Of a stretch of 28,773 nucleotides of DNA, positions 7,861 to 15,461 are shown piece after piece. A program made the position numbers and the translations under genes. Under the pieces are notes generated by a model. The model was given only the letters and a program-made list of their open reading frames with translations, made no database searches and had not been told where the DNA came from. The stretch comes from Pseudomonadota bacterium (GTDB lineage: Bacteria > Pseudomonadota > Alphaproteobacteria > Sphingomonadales > Sphingomonadaceae), in assembly GCA_023390415.1 (NCBI GenBank), contig JAEWCW010000048.1, forward strand, positions 1-28,773. The letters are read 5' to 3'. Positions within the stretch are counted from its first letter, which is position 1. The number at the start of each line of letters is the position of its first letter.

Positions 7861-7876
7861 AAGCGGATTGCCGCTT
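7861..7876. promoter_or_regulatory. Small hairpin in the rimI-mucR gap, with the mucR leader
   Basis: AAGCGG-ATTG-CCGCTT is a perfect 6-bp stem with a 4-base loop, 17 bases after the rimI stop. A relatively AT-rich stretch follows (7877-7908), and then a second stem, CCTGCC (7913-7918) with GGCAGG (7927-7932), about 40 bases before mucR. MucR/Ros proteins generally repress their own genes by binding AT-rich upstream DNA, so this 128-base gap is the likely mucR promoter and operator. I cannot name firm -35 and -10 boxes. Confidence 0.3.
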
Positions 7877-7971
7877 GCAATTTGCTCCAAAATGGACCTA
7901 GTTTGGATGGAACCTGCCCGCGGGGCGGCAGGCAACACGCCCAAGATTCACTGCATTCAATCGGAGCGGAA

Positions 7972-8394
7972 ATGGACAATCAGGAATCATCGGCCGACAC
8001 GCTCGTCACCCTGACGGCGGATATCGTTTCGGCTCACGTCGCCAACAACAGCGTCGCGGTCAATGACCTGCCGACCCTGATCGAGAACGTTCATGGCGCG
8101 CTTTCCGGCCTCGGCAAGGCCAAGGAAGAGCCGGCAGCCAAGCAGGAGCCCGCCGTTTCGGTCCGCTCGTCTGTGAAGCCGGACTATGTCGTCTGCCTCG
8201 AGGACGGCCTCAAGATGAAGATGCTGAAGCGTCACCTGATGACCGATCACGGGCTGACTCCGGAGCAGTATCGCCAGAAGTGGGGTCTCGCCGCCGACTA
8301 TCCGATGGTCGCGCCCAATTATGCGGAGCAGCGCCGGACCCTGGCGAAGAAGATCGGCCTCGGCACCAAGCGTCGCCGCGCCCCCAAGAAGTAA
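7972..8394 (+). CDS. mucR: Ros/MucR family zinc-finger transcriptional regulator
   Basis: A 140-residue DNA-binding protein. The N-terminal helical region (residues 8-48, LVTLTADIVSAHVANNSVAV) is the oligomerisation part of MucR. The Ros-type zinc finger follows: Cys75-x2-Asp78-x9-His88-x4-His93, then LTPEQYRQKWGL and a basic tail (TKRRRAPKK). The second zinc ligand is Asp rather than Cys, a variant known in part of the family. MucR homologues repress exopolysaccharide, motility and cell-cycle genes in alphaproteobacteria. The ATG at 7972 fits the family N-terminus and has GGAGCGGA upstream; a longer frame from 7882 would cover the leader hairpin and is not family-like. A strong terminator ends the unit. 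Confidence 0.94.
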   Translation: MDNQESSADTLVTLTADIVSAHVANNSVAVNDLPTLIENVHGALSGLGKAKEEPAAKQEPAVSVRSSVKPDYVVCLEDGLKMKMLKRHLMTDHGLTPEQYRQKWGLAADYPMVAPNYAEQRRTLAKKIGLGTKRRRAPKK

Positions 8395-8417
8395 GCGTCG
8401 CTTAATCCAGCGTAACG

Positions 8418-8461
8418 GAACGCCGTCTCCCGCCCCCTCCCGGAGACGGCGTTCTTTTTTT
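8418..8461 (+). terminator. Rho-independent terminator of mucR
   Basis: A perfect 13-bp stem is formed by GAACGCCGTCTCC (8418-8430) and GGAGACGGCGTTC (8442-8454). The loop is 11 bases of mostly C, and the stem is followed directly by seven T. It lies 23 bases after the mucR stop codon. It separates mucR from the fur/mur transcript. Confidence 0.95.
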
Positions 8462-8505
8462 CCTGCCCTTGGAGGGGCCGGGAATCCGGGGTAAGGCCTT
8501 GGGCC

Positions 8506-8928
8506 ATGTCGCGGAGGATCGATATCGAAGCCCTGTGCGCGGAGAAGGGCCTGCGCATCACCGAGCAGCGCCGCGTGATCGCGCGCGTGCTTTCCGAAGC
8601 CGAAGACCATCCGGACGTCGAGGCGCTGCACGAGCGCGCCGCGGCGATCGATCCAGGGATCTCGATCGCCACCGTCTACCGGACGGTGCGCTTGTTCGAG
8701 GAGGCGGGGATCCTCGAGCGCCACGATTTCGGCGACGGCCGCGCCCGCTACGAGGCCGCCGACGCCACCCATCACGACCATCTGATCGACGTCGAGACCG
8801 GCAACGTGATCGAGTTCGTCGACGAGGAGCTGGAGGCGCTCCAGCGCCGGATCGCCGAGAAGCTCGGCTTCCGCCTGGTCGACCACCGGATGGAGCTCTA
8901 CGGCGTCTCGCTCAGCCGCAAAGACTGA
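8506..8928 (+). CDS. Fur family metalloregulator, alphaproteobacterial Fur/Mur type
   Basis: A 140-residue Fur-fold repressor: winged-helix N-domain (residues 1-83, recognition helix ISIATVYRTVRLFEEAG) and metal-binding dimerisation domain starting at HHDH (89-92). Where enterobacterial Fur has a CxxC zinc site, this protein reads HHDHLIDVETGNVIEF, with no cysteines. Its only cysteine is Cys11. That matches the alphaproteobacterial Fur/Mur group, whose members sense Mn(II) or Fe(II), so iron versus manganese cannot be decided here. It follows the mucR terminator and needs its own promoter in 8462-8505. plsC starts 26 bases later, so the two may share a transcript. Confidence 0.93.
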   Translation: MSRRIDIEALCAEKGLRITEQRRVIARVLSEAEDHPDVEALHERAAAIDPGISIATVYRTVRLFEEAGILERHDFGDGRARYEAADATHHDHLIDVETGNVIEFVDEELEALQRRIAEKLGFRLVDHRMELYGVSLSRKD

Positions 8929-8953
8929 AGCGCGGCCGGGGAGCGCGGGTGCC

Positions 8954-9718
8954 GTGATCCGCGTCTGGTCACGCGTCGCGCTGATCGCGCTCGGCCTGAT
9001 CGCCTGCCTCCCGCTTCATTATGGGTGGCGGCTGTTTCGCGCGCGCTCGCCCTGGCCGCGTCTGTTCCTGCGCTGGGTCGCCTTCGCGGCCGGGCTCAGG
9101 GTCACCATTCGCGGCGAACCGCTCCGCCGCGACGTCCTCTTCCTCGCCAACCATGTCAGCTGGCTCGACATATTGCTGGTCGGCGGCAGCGCTGGCGCCG
9201 CCTTCGTCTCGAAGGCCGAGGTGCGAAACTGGCCGGTGATCGGGTGGCTCGCCGGCCTCAACCGCACCGTCTATGTCGAGCGGGCCAAGCGCGGTGACGT
9301 GCGGGGGCAGGCCGATGCGCTTCGCGAGGCCCTCTGCGCGGGCCAGCCCGTCGCCTTGTTCCCGGAAGGCACCACCGAGGGCGGCCACGAGACCTTGCCG
9401 TTCCGCGCAAGCCTGCTCTCCTCGCTCTTCCCGCCTTTGCCCGGAATCCGGGTCCAGCCGGTCGCGATCGATTATGGGCCCTTGGTTCACGAGATCGCCT
9501 GGGTCGGCGAGGAAGGCGCCGGCGCCAATGCTCGCCGTATCCTCTCGCGCCGGGGCACGATTCCGGTGACCTTGAGCTTCCTCGCACCGATCGATCCGGC
9601 CGAGGCCGGCGACCGCAAGGCGCTCGCCGCCGCGGCCCAGGCCGAGGTCGAGGCCGCGCTCAACCCGGGCGCTTCCGCAAGCGCGCCCGCTCCCCTATAT
9701 GGCCGCGATGAAGAATAG
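8954..9718 (+). CDS. plsC: 1-acyl-sn-glycerol-3-phosphate acyltransferase (PlsC/LPLAT family)
   Basis: An inner-membrane acyltransferase that makes phosphatidic acid from lysophosphatidic acid. The 254-residue protein has an N-terminal membrane helix (about residues 5-22), the catalytic NHVSWLD motif (66-72, the Hx4D site) and the phosphate-binding FPEGTT motif (136-141). Start is GTG at 8954, right before the membrane helix, with GGGGAGCG upstream. Its last 20 bases overlap the start of miaB, so expression is coupled. An ornithine-lipid acyltransferase such as OlsA cannot be excluded, because these share both motifs. Confidence 0.92.
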   Translation: MIRVWSRVALIALGLIACLPLHYGWRLFRARSPWPRLFLRWVAFAAGLRVTIRGEPLRRDVLFLANHVSWLDILLVGGSAGAAFVSKAEVRNWPVIGWLAGLNRTVYVERAKRGDVRGQADALREALCAGQPVALFPEGTTEGGHETLPFRASLLSSLFPPLPGIRVQPVAIDYGPLVHEIAWVGEEGAGANARRILSRRGTIPVTLSFLAPIDPAEAGDRKALAAAAQAEVEAALNPGASASAPAPLYGRDEE

Positions 9719-11042
9719 AGATCCCAAGACCTTCCACGTCAAAAGCTTCGGCTGCCAGATGAACGTCTATGACGGGGCGCGCATGGCCGAATTGCTCGAG
9801 GCGGAGGGGATGGAAGCCGCGGCCGATGCTGCGTCGGCGGATCTCGTCGTCCTCAACACCTGCCACATCCGCGAGAAGGCGGCCGAGAAGGTCTATTCGG
9901 ACATCGGCCGGCTGATGAAGCCGGGCGACGAGGCGCCGGCCGATGCCAGGCAGCCAATGATCGCCGTCGCCGGCTGCGTCGCCCAGGCCGAAGGCGCCGA
10001 GATCCCGCGCCGTGCGCCGGGAGTCGACATCGTCGTCGGCCCGCAGGCCTATCACCGGCTTCCCGAGCTGGTCGCCGCCGCCCGGACCGGGGCGCGGGCG
10101 ATCGACACCGACATGCCGATCCAGTCCAAGTTCGGCGCGCTCCCCGGCCGCCGGCGGCAGGGCCCCACCGCCTTCCTCACCGTCCAGGAAGGCTGCGACA
10201 AATTCTGCACCTATTGCGTCGTCCCCTATACGCGCGGGGCCGAAGTCTCGCGCACCTGGGACGCGATCGTCGCCGAGGCCGAGGCCCTGGTCGAGATGGG
10301 CGCCAGGGAGATCACCCTGCTCGGCCAGAACGTCAATGCGTGGGAGGAGGCGGGCCGGGGTCTCGACGCCCTGATCCGCACCCTCGCCGACATCCCCGGC
10401 CTCGCGCGCATCCGCTACACGACCAGCCACCCCAATGACATGACCGAGGGCCTGATCCGCGCCCATGGCGAGGTCGGCAAACTGATGCCTTACCTGCACC
10501 TCCCGGTGCAGTCGGGCAGCGACCGCGTGCTGAAAGCGATGAACCGCAGCCACAGCACCGCAAGTTATCTCGCGATCCTCGACCGGGTTCGCGCCGCCCG
10601 GCCGGACATCGCGCTGTCGGGCGACTTCATCGTCGGCTTCCCCGGCGAGACCGACGCCGAGTTCGAGGAGACGCTTCGCCTCGTCGAGACGGTCAATTAC
10701 GCCCAGGCTTACACGTTCAAATATTCACCGCGCCCCGGGACTCCCGCCGCCGAGATGGACGCGCAGGTGCCCGAGCCGGTCAAGGACGAGCGGCTCCAGC
10801 GCCTCCAGGCCCTGATCAACGCCCAGCAGCTCGCCTTCAACCAGGCGACGGTCGGCAAGCGCACGCAGGTCCTGCTCGAGCGCGCCGGCAAGAAGCCCGG
10901 CCAACTCGTCGGCAAGTCGCCCTGGCTGCAGTCGGTCCACCTCGAAACCCGCGCCGCGATCGGCGACATCGTCGATGTCGATATCGTCTCGGCCGGCCCG
11001 AACAGCCTGGCCGGCGCCGAGCTCGTCAGGGAAGCCGCGTAG
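9699..11042 (+). CDS. miaB: tRNA-2-methylthio-N6-dimethylallyladenosine synthase MiaB
   Basis: A radical-SAM methylthiotransferase that adds the 2-methylthio group to i6A37 of tRNAs reading U-initial codons. The 447-residue protein has all three expected parts. The N-terminal domain holds cysteines 19 (SFGCQMN), 55 (NTCHIREKA) and 93 (AGCVAQAEG) for the auxiliary 4Fe-4S cluster. The radical-SAM core has Cys166-x3-Cys170-x2-Cys173 (CDKFCTYCVVPYTRG). A TRAM domain begins near GKRTQVLLERAG. ATG 9699 and ATG 9708 are both possible starts inside the plsC end. The 3' end overlaps the convergent minus-strand gene by 17 bases. Confidence 0.97.
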   Translation: MAAMKNRDPKTFHVKSFGCQMNVYDGARMAELLEAEGMEAAADAASADLVVLNTCHIREKAAEKVYSDIGRLMKPGDEAPADARQPMIAVAGCVAQAEGAEIPRRAPGVDIVVGPQAYHRLPELVAAARTGARAIDTDMPIQSKFGALPGRRRQGPTAFLTVQEGCDKFCTYCVVPYTRGAEVSRTWDAIVAEAEALVEMGAREITLLGQNVNAWEEAGRGLDALIRTLADIPGLARIRYTTSHPNDMTEGLIRAHGEVGKLMPYLHLPVQSGSDRVLKAMNRSHSTASYLAILDRVRAARPDIALSGDFIVGFPGETDAEFEETLRLVETVNYAQAYTFKYSPRPGTPAAEMDAQVPEPVKDERLQRLQALINAQQLAFNQATVGKRTQVLLERAGKKPGQLVGKSPWLQSVHLETRAAIGDIVDVDIVSAGPNSLAGAELVREAA

Positions 11043-12102
11043 CCCCGGCCGCGCATTCGCCGTCGCGCCTGCCGCTGACGCTGCCGACGCCGAGGATGAT
11101 CTTGGCGCGGCGCGAGAAGGTCAAAGCCTGCCAGCGGCCGCTATTGCCGACCGCCGTGCGGCTCCTGAGGAAGGTGAGGTGGAGCAGCTCATATTGCTCC
11201 GGATCGATCTGCCCGCGGTCGATCATGCAGCTCCATTGCTCGACGTTCCACGCATAGTCGCGCGCGATCCCGTCCTGGTCGGCCGTCTGGGCGAGCGCCG
11301 AATACCAGGCGAAGATCGCGCGCAGCCGGGGCCAGCGCTCCGCCGCCGGCATCGCGGCGAGCCGGCTGCGGAGGCGGGCAATGTCCTCGTCCGCCGGGAA
11401 TCGCGATTGCTGCACCATCGTGTCGATCGCCCAGCGCACCTTCCGCATCGTGATCGGGCCTTGCGGGAAGATACGCTGAAGCTCGCCGCGCACGCGTAGC
11501 AGCAGCTGGACATAGGCGTCGGCCTGCACCTGCAGCATCGCGTCGCTTTCGAAGAGCGCGGTCAGCTCGGCGCGGAGCATTGGGTTGATCTGCCCGCCAG
11601 CATCGTGCGCGGCCAGGATCGCATCGCGGCAACGCTCTCGCACCGGGATCGCGAGGCAATCGCGCGAGAAGAGGAGTCGGCCGTAGGTGGGGGCGAGGGT
11701 CGCAAGCGCCTCCCGGAAGCGGCGCCGCGAGCCGAAGCTGTCCCGCCACTTAGTGAGCACGGGCTGGAGGCTGCCAGTGCCGTAATTCCATTGCGACATG
11801 CCGACCGAGATGAGCTGGCTGTCAAAATTGCCGACCGGCATCGCCCAGCAGCCCATGGTTTCAGGGATCGAGGTCTCCGCCATGCGCTCGAAGATGGCCT
11901 CGCGGTCCAGCCCGATCTCGGCAAGCTGCGCCGCCGCGGCGGGATCGATCCGGATGAACTGCGCCGCGCCGGTCCGGCTTGGGACATCGCCGACCCGACG
12001 GCAGGTCTGCGCGATCTCCGCCACCGTCTGGGCCTGGGCCGGCAATGTGGAGAGCAAAGCTGCGGCGAGCAGGCCGAACACGAAAAGCGCGAAGCGTGTC
12101 AC
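11026..12102 (-). CDS. Secreted protein, possibly lysozyme-like
   Basis: A 358-residue protein with a good signal peptide (MTRFALFVFGLLAAALLSTL, cleavage after AQA near residue 24). Residues 81-116 read ETMGCWAMPVGNFDSQ, then LISVGMSQWNYGTGSLQPVL. An acidic residue followed by NFD, (L/I)S.G..QWN.G.GSLQP is, as I recall, the start of a lysozyme/chitosanase-like fold found in some cell-wall-active proteins, so Glu81 could be catalytic. The remaining 240 residues are helical with several cysteines and no motif I recognise. The gene is convergent with miaB and overlaps its end by 17 bases. It belongs to the three-gene minus-strand block between miaB and phoH. Peptidoglycan hydrolase is a guess; secretion is well supported. 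Confidence 0.75.
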   Translation of the reverse strand: MTRFALFVFGLLAAALLSTLPAQAQTVAEIAQTCRRVGDVPSRTGAAQFIRIDPAAAAQLAEIGLDREAIFERMAETSIPETMGCWAMPVGNFDSQLISVGMSQWNYGTGSLQPVLTKWRDSFGSRRRFREALATLAPTYGRLLFSRDCLAIPVRERCRDAILAAHDAGGQINPMLRAELTALFESDAMLQVQADAYVQLLLRVRGELQRIFPQGPITMRKVRWAIDTMVQQSRFPADEDIARLRSRLAAMPAAERWPRLRAIFAWYSALAQTADQDGIARDYAWNVEQWSCMIDRGQIDPEQYELLHLTFLRSRTAVGNSGRWQALTFSRRAKIILGVGSVSGRRDGECAAGATRLP

Positions 12103-12210
12103 TCGGGAAGCCCCCCTGGCGTCGGAACCGCAGCCTTATTGCAGCAGCAGGCGCGGCGGAAGATCGCGCAAGTCGGCTATGTATGGAAAGCGTGCCCGCG
12201 GGAACGACGG

Positions 12211-12714
12211 TTAGTGGACCTGACGCCGCGAGGCACGGATGGCGATGATCGCGTTGGCGGCTGAGAGCGCCAATGCCGAGATCGAGTGAAGCTGCGCAAG
12301 ATTTCCTGGACCGGCAACCTCGTCGTGAAGCGAAAGCATGCCGACCATCGCGCCGCTCGATGAAAGCAACGGAAAGGATTGGACGGAGCGAACGCCGGCG
12401 CGGTCGAGGACGTCCCGGTAGGGTGCGAGGCCCGGGTCGGTCCTGACATCGTCGACCGTGATCAGGCTGCGCTTGATCAGGGCGCGGCCGCAAGCGCAGG
12501 TGTCGCGGATCGAGACCCTGCGGAAGCAGGCGAGAAATTCCTCCTCGAAGCCGCGCTGGGCGACGATCTCGAGCCCGCCCGCCTCCGTCCACCGCGCCAG
12601 CTGCACGTTGCCGCGAGGCCGCCCCGTCAGCTCGAGGGCACTCTCCAGCACAATCGCCGCGATATCCTCCGGCTCCCTGGCCGATGAGAATAGCGGATCC
12701 AGCGGGGGATACAT
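12211..12714 (-). CDS. GAF domain protein
   Basis: A 167-residue stand-alone GAF domain: N-terminal helix (EDIAAIVLESALELTG), beta core with RVSIRDTCACGRALIKRS and LITVDDVRTDP (residues 67-94), and the final strand VGMLSLH. No kinase, cyclase or DNA-binding domain is attached, so it is a single-domain small-molecule, redox or signal sensor. Cysteines 63, 73 and 75 cluster near the ligand pocket. The ATG at 12714 has GAAGG eight bases upstream. A longer GTG-initiated frame from 12780 would run over the repeat-like element at 12761-12784, so I prefer the shorter protein. No partner gene is obvious. Confidence 0.82.
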   Translation of the reverse strand: MYPPLDPLFSSAREPEDIAAIVLESALELTGRPRGNVQLARWTEAGGLEIVAQRGFEEEFLACFRRVSIRDTCACGRALIKRSLITVDDVRTDPGLAPYRDVLDRAGVRSVQSFPLLSSSGAMVGMLSLHDEVAGPGNLAQLHSISALALSAANAIIAIRASRRQVH

Positions 12715-12760
12715 GGGCGGAGCCTTCAGCTTGCGTCTGCAGTCTAGGCTTTCGCGCGCT

Positions 12761-12784
12761 GTCCGCAATGGGTCCAACACGGAC
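12761..12784. repeat. Short inverted-repeat element, REP-like
   Basis: GTCCG (12761-12765) and CGGAC (12780-12784) bracket CAATGGGTCCAACA. The pattern GTCCGCAATGGGTC...CGGAC resembles a short interspersed palindrome that I recall from intergenic regions of sphingomonads and other alphaproteobacteria. It lies between the stop of the glycosyltransferase gene and the start of the GAF gene. Only one copy is visible here, so calling it a repeat depends on recall. Confidence 0.35.
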
Positions 12785-12822
12785 GTCGATCTTCAGCCGG
12801 AATTGGGGTCAATGCGACCACC

Positions 12823-13734
12823 TCAACCTTCAAGCTTCTCTTTGGCCAAACCGTCGAGATGAGCTTCGACCTCGTCTACCAAATGCGCGTTCCGCCGCCC
12901 GAACTTCCGGGCGAACAGCGGCGGGCCCGCATCAGGCAGGGCGAGGCCATCCGGCGAGAGCAGGAACTCCAGATGGTCGGCCCGAATGAAGGCTGGCTGC
13001 TCGTTTGGGTCCTTCCAATCCGCGAACGTCGTCGTCCCCACGCAGGAGGAGCGAAACGGAGAGTTCGCGATAATCGTGTGGAAGAAGCTCTCGTCCGGCA
13101 CAAAGGTGTGTCTGAAGTAACGCGCCACCTCCGGGCGGTCCTGGATGAACTGCTCAATGCAGGCGAGAGCATCGCTCGAGAAGGCCCAATAGGCGCTCCC
13201 TGCGAAGAGCGTGAGGCCCGGCAATCTCTTTCCCGGATCAATTCGCACCAGGCTTGCGGCCTTGCTTGCCGCATAGGGCAGCAGCCGCTGAAGGCGCGGT
13301 CTCCGATAGGCCCCTTCGAAGTGGTAACGGTCGAAACGCCACCACGGCTTGTGGGGGCAGGGCACCTTTTCGAGGGTGATATGCTGCTTGCCGGCTGTGA
13401 GACGAGCGTGGATCTCTTCGTTGCTGCGGATCGGGAAATGGGTTCCACTCAGCAGGACGAACGAGCCGAAGGGCACGCCGGCCCTTCGGGACGCCTCGAT
13501 GAGCAGCAGGGTGGCCGCGATGTGACTCCAACCCCCCCAATAGACAGGCAGGCGTTCGACGAAGGAGACGCGGGGCAGGGAGGCGCTGTCCTGGAAGCGC
13601 GCGGCGTCGCTCTTGCGATCGAGGTGAATGAAGAAGTGCGCGAACGGTGCGCTCAGCCGCCTGATCAACCGGTAGAGGTGCTCGGGCTCCTCATGGGCGA
13701 GGATCAGATAGGCGATCGGTCCAGGTGATGGCAT
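12823..13734 (-). CDS. Core-2/I-branching-type glycosyltransferase (GT14-like)
   Basis: A 303-residue protein with the order of motifs typical of the family: AYLILAHEEPEHLYRLIRRL (8-27), FFIHLDRKS (34-42), YWGGWSH (65-71), SFVLLSGTHFPI (91-102), AGSAYWAF (178-185) and VPDESFF (212-218). Bacterial members transfer xylose, GlcNAc or similar sugars, usually for surface polysaccharides or glycoproteins. There is no signal peptide or membrane helix, so it acts in the cytoplasm or at the membrane face. I chose the ATG at 13734, which has GAGGG seven bases upstream and precedes the first beta strand. A longer frame from 13872 adds 46 residues of non-family sequence. It appears to be a lone glycosyltransferase with no polysaccharide cluster beside it. 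Confidence 0.9.
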   Translation of the reverse strand: MPSPGPIAYLILAHEEPEHLYRLIRRLSAPFAHFFIHLDRKSDAARFQDSASLPRVSFVERLPVYWGGWSHIAATLLLIEASRRAGVPFGSFVLLSGTHFPIRSNEEIHARLTAGKQHITLEKVPCPHKPWWRFDRYHFEGAYRRPRLQRLLPYAASKAASLVRIDPGKRLPGLTLFAGSAYWAFSSDALACIEQFIQDRPEVARYFRHTFVPDESFFHTIIANSPFRSSCVGTTTFADWKDPNEQPAFIRADHLEFLLSPDGLALPDAGPPLFARKFGRRNAHLVDEVEAHLDGLAKEKLEG

Positions 13735-13896
13735 CTTTGATCCCTCGCCGGAGAGCGAAGGATGCAGGTGAATCCAAGGGTCCGCAACGGTCCGCGGCTG
13801 GCGCCCGCCACCACTGTGTCTCCAGCGCATCGCTGAGAGGGAAGCTGCCACCTCGCGGGAAACCGCTGGCATTTCCCCGCGTTGCCCCCCACGTTA

Positions 13897-13912
13897 GGAC
13901 GGTGATCCGTCC
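13897..13912 (+). promoter_or_regulatory. Perfect hairpin in the phoH leader
   Basis: GGACGG-TGAT-CCGTCC is a perfect 6-bp stem with a 4-base loop. It ends 15 bases before the phoH start, just upstream of the ribosome binding site GAAAGG (13917-13922). It could be an operator or an RNA hairpin affecting initiation. The rest of the 193-base divergent gap (13735-13896) must hold promoters for phoH and the glycosyltransferase, but no clear boxes are seen. Confidence 0.3.
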
Positions 13913-13927
13913 CATCGAAAGGCCAGA

Positions 13928-14929
13928 ATGAGCCGCAAGCCTACCGATTCCGGCGCCGGACGCGCCCGGATCGAGATCGAGTTCGACCAGCCGCATCTGA
14001 TGGGGCCCCTGTTCGGCGAGTTCGACCGCAACCTCGTCGCGATCGAGGACCGGCTCGGAGTCTATATCGCGGCGCGCGGCGCCAAGGTGCAGATCGAGGG
14101 CGAGCCCGAGGATGCGGCGCGCGCGCGCGACGTGATGCAGGGCCTCTACAACAGGCTCGACGAGGGCCACGACATCGATGCCGAGACGGTCGCCGCGGTG
14201 ATCGCCATGTCCGGCCAGCCGACCCTCGACGGGATCATCTCGGCGGACGTCGCCGAGCCGCCGAAGGTGATGATCCGCACCCGCAAGAAGACGATCGTCC
14301 CGCGCTCGGCGACGCAGGCCGTCTACATGGAAGCGCTCGGCCGCGACGATTTGATCTTCGCGCTCGGCCCCGCAGGCACCGGCAAGACCTATCTCGCCGT
14401 CGCCCAGGCGGTGCAGCAGCTGATCGGCGGCTCGGTCGATCGGCTGATCCTGTCGCGCCCAGCCGTCGAGGCGGGCGAGCGGCTCGGCTTCCTTCCGGGC
14501 GACATGAAGGAGAAGGTCGATCCCTATCTCCGCCCGCTCTACGACGCGCTCTACGACATGCTCCCCACCGAGCAGGTCGAGCGCCGGATCGCCAGCGGCG
14601 AGATCGAGATCGCGCCGATCGCCTTCATGCGCGGGCGCACGCTCTCCGACGCCTTCATCATCCTCGACGAGGCGCAGAACACCACGCCCCAGCAGATGAA
14701 GATGTTTTTGACCCGCTTCGGCATGCGCAGCCGGATGGTGGTCTGCGGCGATCCGCTCCAGGTCGATCTGCCCAATCCCGGTATGTCCGGCCTCGCCGAC
14801 GCGGTCGATAAGCTGGAGGGAATCCCCAAGATCGCCACCATCCGCTTCGGCGCCGGCGACGTCGTCCGCCACCCGCTCGTGGGGCGGATCGTCCAGGCCT
14901 ATGAGGGGCCGGATGATGCCGCGCGCTGA
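13928..14929 (+). CDS. ybeZ: PhoH family ATPase (YbeZ type)
   Basis: A 333-residue PhoH protein with an N-terminal KH-like region (residues 14-80) and an ATPase domain: Walker A GPAGTGKT at 147-154 and Walker B FIILDEAQN, with the PhoH signature RPAVEAGERLGFLPGD in between. PhoH-like ATPases work with the endoribonuclease YbeY in rRNA and RNA metabolism. The gene order phoH-ybeY-corC is conserved across proteobacteria and is complete here, with 9 and 4 bases between the genes. Translation starts after GAAAGG. The symbol phoH is often used for the same gene. Confidence 0.95.
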   Translation: MSRKPTDSGAGRARIEIEFDQPHLMGPLFGEFDRNLVAIEDRLGVYIAARGAKVQIEGEPEDAARARDVMQGLYNRLDEGHDIDAETVAAVIAMSGQPTLDGIISADVAEPPKVMIRTRKKTIVPRSATQAVYMEALGRDDLIFALGPAGTGKTYLAVAQAVQQLIGGSVDRLILSRPAVEAGERLGFLPGDMKEKVDPYLRPLYDALYDMLPTEQVERRIASGEIEIAPIAFMRGRTLSDAFIILDEAQNTTPQQMKMFLTRFGMRSRMVVCGDPLQVDLPNPGMSGLADAVDKLEGIPKIATIRFGAGDVVRHPLVGRIVQAYEGPDDAAR

Positions 14930-14938
14930 GGCCACCCG

Positions 14939-15457
14939 ATGATCGCCGTCGAAGCCGACGTTTCCGACGAGTGGCCGGACAGTAGCGACTGGCCGGCCCT
15001 TGCCGAGCGCACCGTGCGCGCGGCGGTGTCGGCGAGCGATTTCGCGGACCTCGTCGAGGGCGCCGCCGTTTTCGAGGTCTCGGTGAAGTTCACCTCCGAC
15101 GAGGAGGTGCGCCTGCTCAACGGCCAGTGGCGCGCCAAGGACAAGCCGACCAACGTCCTCTCCTTCCCGATGATCGAGCCCGATCTGATCGACACGATCG
15201 CGGACGCCGGCGCCGGCGAAGCCCTGCTCGGCGATATCGTTCTCGCCCGCGGCGTGTGCGTGCGCGAGGCGGCGGAAAAGGGCGTCGAGATCGCCACCCA
15301 CGCCGCCCATCTGATTGTCCATGGCACGCTCCACCTTCTCGGCTATGATCATGAGACCGGCGAGGAGGAGGCCGAGGAGATGGAGCAGACAGAGCGCGAG
15401 GCGCTCGCCGCCATCGGCATCGCCGACCCCTATCACGTGACGGAGGATCATTCCTAA
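14939..15457 (+). CDS. ybeY: Endoribonuclease YbeY (rRNA maturation)
   Basis: A zinc-dependent single-strand endoribonuclease needed for 16S rRNA 3' maturation and ribosome quality control. The UPF0054 signature HGTLHLLGYDH lies at residues 128-138, giving the three histidine ligands 128, 132 and 138. The substrate-site segment KPTNVLSFP is at 69-77. Length is 172 aa, usual for alphaproteobacteria. The start is ATG 9 bases after phoH. Confidence 0.95.
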   Translation: MIAVEADVSDEWPDSSDWPALAERTVRAAVSASDFADLVEGAAVFEVSVKFTSDEEVRLLNGQWRAKDKPTNVLSFPMIEPDLIDTIADAGAGEALLGDIVLARGVCVREAAEKGVEIATHAAHLIVHGTLHLLGYDHETGEEEAEEMEQTEREALAAIGIADPYHVTEDHS

Positions 15458-15461
15458 GGAC

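Noticed and set aside
13735..13927. Possible small gene or riboswitch in the largest gap
   Set aside because: No start with a ribosome site and no recognised RNA fold beyond the small hairpin at 13897-13912. The direct repeat GGTCCGC near 13780-13800 is too short to interpret.
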